A DNA stretch of 64,000 bases, from contig CAKOOS010000003.1 in the NCBI GenBank assembly GCA_934098735.1, positions 1-64,000 on the forward strand, read 5' to 3'. Below, piece after piece: positions 15,619-24,114 of this stretch. The notes below the pieces were generated by a model. That model saw nothing but the letters and a program-made list of their open reading frames with translations, was not told the DNA's origin and did not search any database. The position numbers and the translations under genes are program-made. This DNA comes from an uncultured Bacilli bacterium. GTDB lineage: Bacteria > Bacillota_I > Bacilli_A > RF39 > UBA660. How positions within the stretch are numbered: the first letter of the stretch is position 1; every line of letters begins with the position of its first letter.

Positions 15619-16695
15619 ATGAAAAAATATAATGTTGGTTGGGGAATAACAAATTCTTGTAATATGAATTGCAAATTTTGTTATAGTAAAGATACAAGAC
15701 GTAATATCAATGATATTAAAATAACAGATTGGATTAAATTTATTGATGAGAATCACGAATTAATTGATTCAATAAATTATGGAACTGGAGAAAATGCAAT
15801 ATGTGATGATTTTTTTAAATTTATTTTGTATGTAAGAACAAATTATCCAAAAATAACTCAATCATTAACAACAAATGGTTATATATATGAAAGAGTTAAT
15901 AAGAATCCTGATTTATATAAAATTTATAAAGAGTGTATTGATGAAATAGATGTATCGTTAGACTTTGCAATTAAAGAAAAACATAATTATTTTAGAGGAC
16001 AACCTAAAGCGTATGATTGGGCTATTAAAACTCTTGAAATGCTCCAAAAAGATAATAAAACAGCTACAATTGTTTTTGTCGGATTTGAGGAGACTATGAC
16101 ACATGAAAATATAGATGGTTTATTTGAAATTGCAAAAAAATATGACGCGTTGGTAAGATTAAATATATATAGACCTGTTAGTGATAATGAAGAAATAAAT
16201 AAAAAGTTCATCTTAAGTTACAAAATGCTTATGGATGCTATTGAGTATATTTATCATAATTATAAAATTATTACTTTAAGTGATGTACTATTAGGCAATA
16301 TATATACAAGAGATACTGACATTAAAGAAAATACTGGTATAGATAGTATTAGAATATTACCAAATGGAAGTATTTGTCCATCAACATATTTAATTACAGA
16401 AAATTACAGAAACAGATATAATATTAAGCAAAATAATGTATTAGCTAATATTGAGTTTGAAGAATTTAAAGAAGTTCCTATTCCAAAAAAATGTGATAAT
16501 TGCATTATTAGAGGTAAATGTAGAGGTGGAGTATATGATAGAAGAATGTTGTGGTATAAAACTTTAAACGAAAGAGATCCGTATTGTCCATTTGATAATG
16601 ATGATAACTTAGAAAAAAAACAGTTTAAAACATTGAAGAAAAAAAGAGTATCAGTTCATGATGGGTATTTACCAACAATGTTTTTCAAAAATTAA
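15619..16695 (+). CDS. Radical SAM protein with SPASM-like C-terminus
   Basis: 358 residues. The radical SAM cluster motif CNMNCKFC uses Cys 14, 18 and 21, followed by a GTGE-type SAM-binding stretch (NYGTGENAICDD) and a TIM-barrel pattern. The C-terminal third has further cysteines in NGSICPS, KKCDNCIIRGKCRGG and DPYCPF, arranged as an auxiliary Fe-S (SPASM/twitch-like) domain. Such enzymes modify peptides or small molecules by radical chemistry and release 5'-deoxyadenosine and methionine. It is first in a tight five-gene operon and starts at ATG 15619 after GAGGCGAGG. No RiPP precursor peptide or PqqD-like recognition domain is seen, so the substrate is open. Confidence 0.85.
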   Translation: MKKYNVGWGITNSCNMNCKFCYSKDTRRNINDIKITDWIKFIDENHELIDSINYGTGENAICDDFFKFILYVRTNYPKITQSLTTNGYIYERVNKNPDLYKIYKECIDEIDVSLDFAIKEKHNYFRGQPKAYDWAIKTLEMLQKDNKTATIVFVGFEETMTHENIDGLFEIAKKYDALVRLNIYRPVSDNEEINKKFILSYKMLMDAIEYIYHNYKIITLSDVLLGNIYTRDTDIKENTGIDSIRILPNGSICPSTYLITENYRNRYNIKQNNVLANIEFEEFKEVPIPKKCDNCIIRGKCRGGVYDRRMLWYKTLNERDPYCPFDNDDNLEKKQFKTLKKKRVSVHDGYLPTMFFKN

Positions 16696-16706
16696 GGAGG
16701 TTAATT

Positions 16707-17546
16707 ATGTTAGGAAATTTTAAACCTGAAATAGCTATCATTATGAGAAGTGATGAAACTATAAAAGATTTTAATTTAAAAAGAGTTACTATAAATACTT
16801 CTTATGGACCGGTTCATAGATGTTATATTGGTAATATATATGATGTACCTGTGATTATAATTTATGGAAGATTTAACGGAGAAAAAGTTCCATCAAATCA
16901 AATTAATTTTCAACAAACAATAGAAGCTATAAAAAATTCTGGTGCTACAAAGTTAATTGGTACTTTTGTTGTAGGTGGAATTAATCCTAAAATGCCACAA
17001 GGAAGTGTCTACGTATTAGGAGACTTAATTGGAGCGGGTAATTACAATTTAAATTGGAATCAAAATATATCATTTCATAATGCCGAAATGTTTGAACCAT
17101 TTTGTAACACTTTAACTGAAAAATTGTGTGAAGCAAGTCGTAAAATGGATTTTCCAGTAAAAGAAGGAGCAATCTATGTTTCTTTTTATGGATATCCAAG
17201 AATTGAAACAAAGTCAGAATTAAAGTTTTATAATAAAATGGGATGGGATATTGTTGGACAGACTTGTGATCCTGAAGCAACCTGTGCAAAGTTAAATCAA
17301 ATTTGTTATGCAGGAATCGCTGTTCAAATAGATGATCCAAGCGGTAGAGCAAATTATATAAAAAACTTAAAAGAAAATCAAAAAGTAAATGCTTATGTTG
17401 AAGATATAAAATCTTGTAGGAAAAGAACAACAAAAATAATTTTACAATTTTTAAAAGATTATAATAGTTATGAATGTGAAGTATGTTCTAAAATGTCTAG
17501 AAAAAATAAAAATTTTAGGGAATTTCCAGATGAATTTTATGAATAA
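16707..17546 (+). CDS. MTAP/PNP-like nucleoside phosphorylase (divergent)
   Basis: 279 residues of the NP-II phosphorylase fold that splits methylthioadenosine or purine nucleosides with phosphate. Supporting stretches: VPSNQINFQQTIEAIKNSG (family: P-x-x-INYRANI-x-AL), VVGGINPKMPQGSVYVLGD, YPRIETKSELKFY (family GPRIET) and VGQTCDPEATCAKLNQICYA (family VGMT-x-x-PE-x-x-x-A-x-E). Usually strict residues differ: the RHG phosphate motif reads GRFNG, AVGS reads VVGG and GMT reads GQT, so the substrate may not be MTA itself. Four Cys near the C-terminus (CRKR, CEVC) are unusual. AAGGAGG precedes ATG 16707; it follows the radical SAM gene by 11 bases. Confidence 0.78.
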   Translation: MLGNFKPEIAIIMRSDETIKDFNLKRVTINTSYGPVHRCYIGNIYDVPVIIIYGRFNGEKVPSNQINFQQTIEAIKNSGATKLIGTFVVGGINPKMPQGSVYVLGDLIGAGNYNLNWNQNISFHNAEMFEPFCNTLTEKLCEASRKMDFPVKEGAIYVSFYGYPRIETKSELKFYNKMGWDIVGQTCDPEATCAKLNQICYAGIAVQIDDPSGRANYIKNLKENQKVNAYVEDIKSCRKRTTKIILQFLKDYNSYECEVCSKMSRKNKNFREFPDEFYE

Positions 17547-17559
17547 TAAAGGAGGATAT

Positions 17560-18012
17560 ATGAAAGTATTTTTAGCAATGCCTTATTCTCAGTTGTGTGA
17601 TGAAAATTACGAAGTGAAACCAGAATATAAAAGTTTTTTTATAAAATTGACTGATGAGTTAAATAAAATAAACTGTGAATATTTTTTGACACACGAAAGA
17701 GAAAAGTGGGGAAAGACTTATAGTTCTGCCGAAGAAAGTACAGTAATAGATTTTGAAACTATAAAAAATGTTGATTTGGTTTGTGTAATACCAGGTGTTC
17801 CACATTCTGGTGGTGTTCATGTAGAAATAGGTTGGGCTTCTGTCAATAAGAAACCTTTAAAAATATTTTTAAAGAAAGATTATCCATATTCACCTATAGT
17901 TACAGGGATACACGTATTAACATCAACTGATTATATTTATTATAATAATGATTATGGTGATGACCTAATTGAACAAATAATCAATGAAATTAAACAATAT
18001 TTTAATTTGTAA
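17560..18012 (+). CDS. Nucleoside 2-deoxyribosyltransferase-like protein
   Basis: 150 residues. The start MKVFLAMPYS, the later LVCVIPGVPHSGGVHVEIGWA and KPLKIFL match the Rossmann-like NDT/MazG-neighbour fold; the Glu in HVEIGWA corresponds to the catalytic nucleophile of deoxyribosyltransferases. Family enzymes cleave or swap nucleobases on (deoxy)nucleosides; relatives act as nucleoside or nucleotide N-glycosidases. The start is ATG 17560 after GGAGG; a longer in-frame form from 17470 would overlap the previous gene and lacks a ribosome site. It sits between a phosphorylase and a kinase-like gene, which points to nucleoside chemistry for the whole operon. Confidence 0.78.
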   Translation: MKVFLAMPYSQLCDENYEVKPEYKSFFIKLTDELNKINCEYFLTHEREKWGKTYSSAEESTVIDFETIKNVDLVCVIPGVPHSGGVHVEIGWASVNKKPLKIFLKKDYPYSPIVTGIHVLTSTDYIYYNNDYGDDLIEQIINEIKQYFNL

Positions 18013-18037
18013 AACATATTAGGGGGTGAAATTATAT

Positions 18038-19003
18038 ATGATATACGAAGTCAAATTAAATATAAAAAAGTATGCAACTTTAAATATCTATACAACTTCA
18101 GAAAATATAAAAAATAAATTAATTGATATTAAATCATCAATTAAAAGAACAATTCCAGTAACGGATGCTAGTTGGAAAATAGTTGATAAAAACGAAATTT
18201 GCTTTTATGACGCAATAATCATTAATGAAAGTAGTAGCAAAAGTATGAATTATGACATACAAAATAATGTTGCGCTACTAAATATCATAAATGATGGTAT
18301 AAGATTTCCGGATTTAGTATTTATTTCACTATCAATGTTTTCTAAAGTCTTAGCAAGACAACAAAAGTATTTGCTTCATAGTTCATCTTTAGTTCATTCT
18401 TCAAATAATGGATTTGTGTTGGTAGGAGAAGCTAATGCTGGGAAAACGAGTTTAGGGTTTGAACTTATGACTAATCATAATTGCAAATTAATATCTAATG
18501 ATCATTCAGTAATTGGAGTTGAAGATGGTATACCTAAAATTTTAGGAGGTACAAAAGAAATCCAAATGAGATTGGGTGCAATTGAACTATATTTTCCAGA
18601 ACTTTATAAAAATATAAATATTGAATGTGAAGATAAATGGAATAAAAAAATTGTAGTAAATGATATTATTGATTCATCACTAATTTTAAATGATAAAAGT
18701 GATAAGGCGATATTGTCTGATATATTCAGTATTGATACAAACAATTCAGGTAATACATTTATTAGACAAAAAGAAGAAATTGATCAATTCTTATATTTGT
18801 ATGAAAGTATGTCAAGAATTATAAAAGGAACTTATAATTATATTGTAGGATTCGATTACCCTATGCCATCTGTAGAGGAAGAAAAAACATTATATGAACT
18901 AAGCATATTATGTAAAATGATAGTTGAAAATGCTAATGTTTATGATTCAAAAGGGGCAGTAAAGGAATTAGCAAGGGAATTAGTGAAAAAATATGAAAAA
19001 TAA
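18038..19003 (+). CDS. HPr-kinase/PEPCK-like P-loop protein
   Basis: 321 residues from ATG 18038 (AGGGGGTGA upstream; the GTG at 18026 lies inside that site). The core has a P-loop GEANAGKTS (near residue 132), a following LISNDHSVIGVEDG stretch and GGTKEIQMRLG, the layout of HPr kinase-like and PEPCK-like ATPases found beside radical SAM genes in several peptide-modification clusters. There is no HPr-binding signature, so it is not a sugar-regulation HprK. Its role is probably to phosphorylate a small molecule or carrier made by this operon (inference). It overlaps the next gene by 11 bases, showing translational coupling. Confidence 0.7.
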   Translation: MIYEVKLNIKKYATLNIYTTSENIKNKLIDIKSSIKRTIPVTDASWKIVDKNEICFYDAIIINESSSKSMNYDIQNNVALLNIINDGIRFPDLVFISLSMFSKVLARQQKYLLHSSSLVHSSNNGFVLVGEANAGKTSLGFELMTNHNCKLISNDHSVIGVEDGIPKILGGTKEIQMRLGAIELYFPELYKNINIECEDKWNKKIVVNDIIDSSLILNDKSDKAILSDIFSIDTNNSGNTFIRQKEEIDQFLYLYESMSRIIKGTYNYIVGFDYPMPSVEEEKTLYELSILCKMIVENANVYDSKGAVKELARELVKKYEK

Positions 19004-20555
19004 AAAGATTATTTTAACGACATTATCCCCCAAAACACATAGAACTTCAGAAGAAAATTTAGGGATTGAATATTTAAAATCCGTATTAGTTAAAGAAGGA
19101 TATGAAGTAGAAATAATTGATGCTTGGTTAAATGAGTTAGAAGTTGAAGAAGTATATAGTAAAATAATAAGTCAAAAGGACAAATTGTTATTTATAGGTA
19201 TTTCCTCTTATATGTCTAATACAGCACCAACAATAAAATTAATTTCAATGCTAAAAAAATATGATGAAAATATAAAGATAGTTTGTGGTGGATTTGGGCC
19301 AACTTTTTATCCTGAAGATTATTTGAAATCAGGATCAGATTATATTATAAGAGGTGAGGGAGAAAACGCAATTTGTAAATTAGCAAATTATATTGAATCG
19401 TCTGAAATTGAATGTAATGTAAAAAATGTGGGTTACTTAAAAGATAATAATTTAATATTTAATGATATGGAATGTTTAAATGATAATTTAGATAATCTTC
19501 CATTTCCAAGTAGAGATAATATAAATACTGTTTTACAAAATAAATCATCAGTTAATATGGTAACGGCAAGAGGTTGTTCAGGTAATTGTGAATTTTGTTC
19601 TGTTATATCATTTTTCAGACTTAGTAATGGCAAAGTGTGGAGAACAAGAAGTATTATAAATATAGTTGATGAAATTGAAGAACTATCTAAAAATGGTGTT
19701 AAGTATATAAAAATAGTTGATGATTCTTTTATAGATGGTAATCGAGATGAAAAATGGTGTGAGGAATTTGCTGATGAGATTGAAAGAAGAAATATAAAAG
19801 TAAAATTAAGAGGACAGATACGAGCAGATAAAGTTACTGATTCTATACTTTATAATTTAAAAAGAGCTGGATTTTTCTCTTTTGCTTGTGGTATTGAAAA
19901 TGGATCTCAAAGAGCATTGACTAGAATGAATAAAAAAGCAACTGTCGAAGATAACAAAAGAACTTTAGAGTTATTTAAAAAGCATGGATATATAGTGCAA
20001 ATGGGGTATATATTGTTTGATAAAGAAACTACATATCAAGAATTAGTTGAGAATTATCAATTTATGTTAGACTATGATTTTGCAGTAACTAAAGGTATTT
20101 TTTCTGAAATGTTTTCTGCAGAAGGTACTGCCTTAAATACAAGATTAAGGAAAGAGAATAAACTTCAAGAAAGTAATTTCATAAATAACAATAACAAATA
20201 TACATTAGATGATAATATTGTTGAGAAAGTTTATTTAGCGTTAAAAAAATGGCATAAAAGTCATAGTGAAATATATGATATGGCTATTGACCCTTTAACT
20301 GCTCCTAAAGCAATTTCAGACGAAGCAATGAATGATTTTTATCAATATGTAATGAAATTAAAAAAATTAGATTTATTGTTATTTAAAAATGTTCTTTTAG
20401 AGGTAAAACAAAATCCAAGTTTAGATATAGAACAATATACAGAACAATACATTTATAAGTCTGAAAATGAATATTTTAATATTGAAGAAAATATAAAAAG
20501 GTTATATAGAAAGAACAATTTAAACTATAACGCTGAAAAAAATCCATTTATTTGA
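18993..20555 (+). CDS. B12-binding-domain radical SAM protein
   Basis: 520 residues. The N-terminal Rossmann domain (about 1-140) resembles cobalamin-binding domains: ENLGIEYLKSVLVKEGYEVEIID, then VCGGFGPTFYPEDYL and SDYIIRGEGE. The radical SAM motif CSGNCEFC covers Cys 195, 199 and 202, followed by KYIKIVDDSF, LRGQIRADKVT and FACGIENGSQRALTRMNK, typical of the MiaB/BchE-like branch. Such proteins methylate unactivated carbons or rearrange rings; some in this group do not really bind B12, and the DxHxxG base-off motif is not seen here. Last gene of the cassette and coupled to the kinase-like gene by overlap. TGA stop. Confidence 0.85.
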   Translation: MKNKKIILTTLSPKTHRTSEENLGIEYLKSVLVKEGYEVEIIDAWLNELEVEEVYSKIISQKDKLLFIGISSYMSNTAPTIKLISMLKKYDENIKIVCGGFGPTFYPEDYLKSGSDYIIRGEGENAICKLANYIESSEIECNVKNVGYLKDNNLIFNDMECLNDNLDNLPFPSRDNINTVLQNKSSVNMVTARGCSGNCEFCSVISFFRLSNGKVWRTRSIINIVDEIEELSKNGVKYIKIVDDSFIDGNRDEKWCEEFADEIERRNIKVKLRGQIRADKVTDSILYNLKRAGFFSFACGIENGSQRALTRMNKKATVEDNKRTLELFKKHGYIVQMGYILFDKETTYQELVENYQFMLDYDFAVTKGIFSEMFSAEGTALNTRLRKENKLQESNFINNNNKYTLDDNIVEKVYLALKKWHKSHSEIYDMAIDPLTAPKAISDEAMNDFYQYVMKLKKLDLLLFKNVLLEVKQNPSLDIEQYTEQYIYKSENEYFNIEENIKRLYRKNNLNYNAEKNPFI

Positions 20556-20663
20556 AATATTAAGGATAAAATTAGAACTCATTTATAGAAAATAGATCAA
20601 ATATATGGTATAATTAAAGATAGAGGTAATTTTACTTTATAAGAATGAAATGGAGAAAATAAT

Positions 20664-21008
20664 ATGGAAAAAGTAAATGCAAAAGATTATTTAGGAAAGA
20701 AAGTATCTGTTGAAATTGATAGACCATTAGGAACAAGGCATCCTAAACATGGGTTTATGTATATGATAAATTATGGATTTATTCCCAATACTGTAAGCGG
20801 TGATGGTGAAGAATTAGATGCTTATTTAGTAGGAGAATTTGAACCGGTAGAAAAAAGTAGTGGTAAAGTAATTGCAATCATACATCGTACAAATGATGAT
20901 GATGATAAATTAATTGTTTCAAAAGATGGTAAAGATTATTCAGATGATGCTATAAGAGCATTAACAGAATTTCAAGAAAAATATTTTGAATCAATTATAG
21001 TTAGATAA
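20664..21008 (+). CDS. Inorganic pyrophosphatase, short family I type
   Basis: 114 residues. The stretch DRPLGTRHPKHGFMYMINYGFIPN (given here as two parts: DRPLGTRHPKHG and MINYGFIPN) followed by SGDGEELDAYLVGE matches the conserved metal and substrate region of family I soluble pyrophosphatases, including the DGEELD acidic cluster. It is shorter than the ~175 residues of E. coli PPase but matches short Bacillota versions. PPi hydrolysis next to the nucleoside/radical SAM cassette could drive a PPi-releasing step, though it has its own leader and the link is only positional. ATG 20664 after TGGAGAA; 24 bases before the helicase gene. Confidence 0.8.
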   Translation: MEKVNAKDYLGKKVSVEIDRPLGTRHPKHGFMYMINYGFIPNTVSGDGEELDAYLVGEFEPVEKSSGKVIAIIHRTNDDDDKLIVSKDGKDYSDDAIRALTEFQEKYFESIIVR

Positions 21009-21032
21009 TACTCATATATAAGGGGGATTTAC

Positions 21033-23231
21033 ATGGAAAAATTAGAATTTGAAAAAGAAAAGGAAAAATTAGAACAAACAATAGATATTGTTAAACAAAT
21101 TTTACAGGATGAAAATCTAGATTTAAAAAGATTATATAATGATTTTGTTGGTGACAGAGAAGAATTGTGGAGAATTGCTGATCGAAAAAAACTTCATATA
21201 AGTAATTTAGAAGTAGCCAAGGATAAACCATATTTTGCAAGAATAGATTTTGTAAGTGAAGAAGATGGTAAGATTAGTACAATTTATATTGGTAAAAACG
21301 GGGTAATGAAAAATACAGATATTATTGTTACTGATTGGAGAGCTCCAATAAGTTCGCTTTATTATGATGCAGAAGTTGGTAAATGCGGATATGAAGCGCC
21401 TAATGGAAGAATTAATGGTGAAATGTTGTTAAAAAGGCAATATGAAATTGAAAATGGTGAATTACAAGAATATTTTGATGTTGATTTAGTTTCAAATGAT
21501 GGATTATTACAAAAGTACTTAAATGATAATAATGACGCTAGACTTAAAAGCATTGTTTCTACAATACAAAAAGAGCAAAATGATGTTATTAGAAAAAAAT
21601 TATCAGATAATATTATAGTTCAAGGCGTTGCTGGTTCTGGTAAAACTACTGTAGCATTACATAGAATCGCATATTTGGTGTACAATTATATAAATAGTAT
21701 TAAGCAGAATCAATATTTAGTTATTGGCCCAAATCCAGTATTTTTAAAATATATTAAATCTGTATTACCAGAACTAGATGTTGATGGTGTTGAACAATGT
21801 ACTTATGAAATGTTTGCAAAAAAATATATTGATGAAGATATAAATATAAATCCATCAAATAAAAAAGTGGTAGCAAATATTTCCGGAAAAAGTAAAAATG
21901 ATATTGATAAGTTTAAATGTTCAATGAAATACAAAGATATGGTAGAACAATTTTTGAAAGTTTATTTTTATAGTATTACAGCCAAGCCACTCATGTTAGG
22001 AGATTTTCAAGTTTTATCAAGTGAAGAAATTACAAATGTATTTAAAACAACAGAAAATGGTTATTCAAATAATTTATCTAATAGAATAGAACTTACAATT
22101 GATAGATTATGTAGATTAATTGAAGATAAACAGAGTGAATTAATAACAAAATATGGAGATTATTCATTTGAACTTTTCAAGACAACCGTTAGTGATGAAG
22201 AAAAGAAAAAAATGAGAAAAATGTTTTCAAAAGACAGAATTGAGATATCAAAAAATTGTCGAAGTACATTAAGGAAATATTTTAATAAATCTAAAGCTAA
22301 TGCAACAAAATTATACAAATTATTTTTGAACACTATTTCTGAATTTGATATCTATAGTTATCCATATCTAAGTGAATTAAAAAAAGAAACTATGAAAAAT
22401 ATAAAAACAAATTCTTATGATTTTGAAGATTTAGCACCCTTGATTTATATTAAGAGAGTTATTTCTCCTGATAAAGACTATGAGAAAATTAGACATGTTG
22501 TAATAGATGAAGCACAAGATTTAGGTGAATTTAATTTTTATTCTTTAAAAAGTACATTACCATCAGCAACATTTAGTATCTTTGGGGATTTAGCACAATC
22601 TATTTATGATTACAGAGGTATAAATAACTGGGGCGAGGTTAATAATTCAATGTTTGGAAATGAGGGAAATATTATTAATTTTAATAAAAGTTATAGAACA
22701 ACTGCAGAAATAATGAATGTAGCAGATGATGTGGCTGAAATCATTGGTCTTGGAAGGTCAGATTTGGTTGTTAGACATGGTGATGAAGTAAATGTTTCTT
22801 TTATGGAAGAAGAAAGAAAAATTCCTGAATATATTGCTAAAAAGATAATTGAGTATAAAGAAAAAGGATATAAGACTATTGCTGTAATAAGTAAAACAGA
22901 TTTACTTTCTAATTATATAAATGATGATTTATCTGCTTTAGGAATTAATATTCCAAATGTTTCTGAAAATGATGATTTAAGCGATGAAAGATTTAGAATT
23001 TGCACAATTTCAAATCAACTTGCAAAAGGACTTGAATTTGATGCTGTTATTATTAATAATGCTAATGAAAATACATATTCTTCATCAAATTCTCTGGATA
23101 TGAAATTGTTATATGTTGCTATAACAAGAGCGCTACATAAATTAGATATTGTTTATACTGGTGAAGTATCTAAGCCTTTAGAGAATTACTTAAAAAAAAA
23201 TATTCAAAAGCAATTAATTAGAAAAAGATAA
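21033..23231 (+). CDS. helD: HelD-like UvrD-family helicase (RNA polymerase recycling factor)
   Basis: 732 residues. The N-terminal coiled coil (LEFEKEKEKLEQTIDIVKQIL) and the ARIDFVS...IYIGKNGV...VTDWRAPISSLYYD stretches are specific to HelD, which inserts arms into RNA polymerase and releases stalled enzyme. Walker A GVAGSGKTT (about residue 198), Walker B VVIDEAQDLGEF (about 488), QSIYDYRG, and the C-terminal motif LLYVAITRALHKLD confirm a complete superfamily 1 motor. AGGGGGA precedes ATG 21033. HelD paralogues are often carried on islands and can protect against rifamycins or aid phage defence; which applies here is not decidable. Last gene of island segment 1. Confidence 0.88.
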   Translation: MEKLEFEKEKEKLEQTIDIVKQILQDENLDLKRLYNDFVGDREELWRIADRKKLHISNLEVAKDKPYFARIDFVSEEDGKISTIYIGKNGVMKNTDIIVTDWRAPISSLYYDAEVGKCGYEAPNGRINGEMLLKRQYEIENGELQEYFDVDLVSNDGLLQKYLNDNNDARLKSIVSTIQKEQNDVIRKKLSDNIIVQGVAGSGKTTVALHRIAYLVYNYINSIKQNQYLVIGPNPVFLKYIKSVLPELDVDGVEQCTYEMFAKKYIDEDININPSNKKVVANISGKSKNDIDKFKCSMKYKDMVEQFLKVYFYSITAKPLMLGDFQVLSSEEITNVFKTTENGYSNNLSNRIELTIDRLCRLIEDKQSELITKYGDYSFELFKTTVSDEEKKKMRKMFSKDRIEISKNCRSTLRKYFNKSKANATKLYKLFLNTISEFDIYSYPYLSELKKETMKNIKTNSYDFEDLAPLIYIKRVISPDKDYEKIRHVVIDEAQDLGEFNFYSLKSTLPSATFSIFGDLAQSIYDYRGINNWGEVNNSMFGNEGNIINFNKSYRTTAEIMNVADDVAEIIGLGRSDLVVRHGDEVNVSFMEEERKIPEYIAKKIIEYKEKGYKTIAVISKTDLLSNYINDDLSALGINIPNVSENDDLSDERFRICTISNQLAKGLEFDAVIINNANENTYSSSNSLDMKLLYVAITRALHKLDIVYTGEVSKPLENYLKKNIQKQLIRKR

Positions 23232-23266
23232 TGTGTAATTTTACTGTATAATGTATTAATTTCTTA

Positions 23267-23284
23267 GGTAGCATTAAGGTAGCA
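23267..23284 (+). repeat. Paired GGTAGCA arm-like repeats, right end of segment 1
   Basis: GGTAGCA at 23267-23273 and 23278-23284, an 11-bp period identical to the pair at 11637-11654. It lies 113 bases inside attachment-like copy B. Confidence 0.6.
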
Positions 23285-23396
23285 AAATTTTCAATTTTTA
23301 ATTTTATACTTTAAATTTTATTAAGTATTATTAAAAAGTATTGAAAAATAAGCAAATAATACAATAATAGTGGTATTAAGTAAGATATTCTTAATG

Positions 23397-23427
23397 CCCC
23401 CTGAAGAGAGCGAAGCTTTCATTTTTT
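23397..23427 (+). repeat. Attachment-like copy B with its own terminator
   Basis: CCCCCTGAAG (23397-23406) matches copy A exactly; the following hairpin GAGAGC / GCTTTC (23406-23411 and 23415-23420) and ATTTTTTG keep the terminator shape of sRNA-2. No promoter or first hairpins precede it, so it is only the 3' end of the RNA gene, as expected at an att junction. Confidence 0.55.
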
Positions 23428-23725
23428 GCTTAAATAAATTTAATTAAGTTTATATATATTGTCTAAAGTTTATAAAAGTTGTTAAAATCACTTTTTCAAC
23501 TACCAAAATGGGATTTTATAGGTGAATATAGTCAAACTTTAATAAATTAAAGTATTTAATTTTTGTTGAAAAATATGGTTTTGTCAACTTTTAAATTTAG
23601 AAGTACATGACTTTAGTTTACACCTTGAAATTTCAACCGAAAGGCTAGGATACTATGTTTTATAAGCGTTTTATCAAATTAAAAAAAGATTGATTTTATG
23701 TTATAATTTATATAGGTGATTGCGA
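23428..23725 (+). other. Non-coding junction region between island segments
   Basis: No gene is seen in these 298 bases. The last part (23667-23706, TTTTATCAAATTAAAAA... to TTATAAT) is about 85% similar by eye to 26641-26680, just right of copy C, and supplies the -10 region before the NUDIX gene. This may be a second duplicated flank left by integration. Confidence 0.45.
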
Positions 23726-24112
23726 ATGATAGTTAAAGTAGTAGCATGTTTGATTGAAAAAGATAATAAATTTCTTATTGCAAAACGTTCAACCGGAGAT
23801 CCTAATGTGTTAAATAAATGGGAATTTCCAGGAGGAAAGGTAGAACCAGATGAAGACGAAAAACATGCAATTGAAAGAGAAATAAAAGAGGAATTTGAAT
23901 TAGAAATAAAGGCTAATGATTACCTAACTAACAATATATACGATTATCCCAAAAAAACAGTTGATTTGCGATTATACAGTTGTGAATATATTTCTGGTGA
24001 TTTTAATCTTCATGATCATTCAGAATATAAATGGGTAGAAAAAGATAATTTATTAAATTATGATTTAGCACCTGCTGATATCCCACTCGCTAAATATGTT
24101 AAGGAGAAATAA
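23726..24112 (+). CDS. NUDIX hydrolase, MutT / 8-oxo-dGTPase type
   Basis: 128 residues with a complete NUDIX box: GGKVEPDEDEKHAIEREIKEEFEL (core G-x5-E...RE-x2-EE), the E residues binding Mg. The start VVACLIEKDNKFLIAKRS and the preceding WEFPGGK are typical of MutT-like (d)NTP diphosphatases. ATG 23726 is chosen because AGGTGA (23714-23719) fits it; the TTG at 23720 would touch that site. It lies two bases before the restriction-like gene. NUDIX genes beside modification-dependent nucleases recur in defence islands, but a simple dNTP sanitation role is equally possible. Confidence 0.85.
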   Translation: MIVKVVACLIEKDNKFLIAKRSTGDPNVLNKWEFPGGKVEPDEDEKHAIEREIKEEFELEIKANDYLTNNIYDYPKKTVDLRLYSCEYISGDFNLHDHSEYKWVEKDNLLNYDLAPADIPLAKYVKEK

Positions 24113-24114
24113 TT

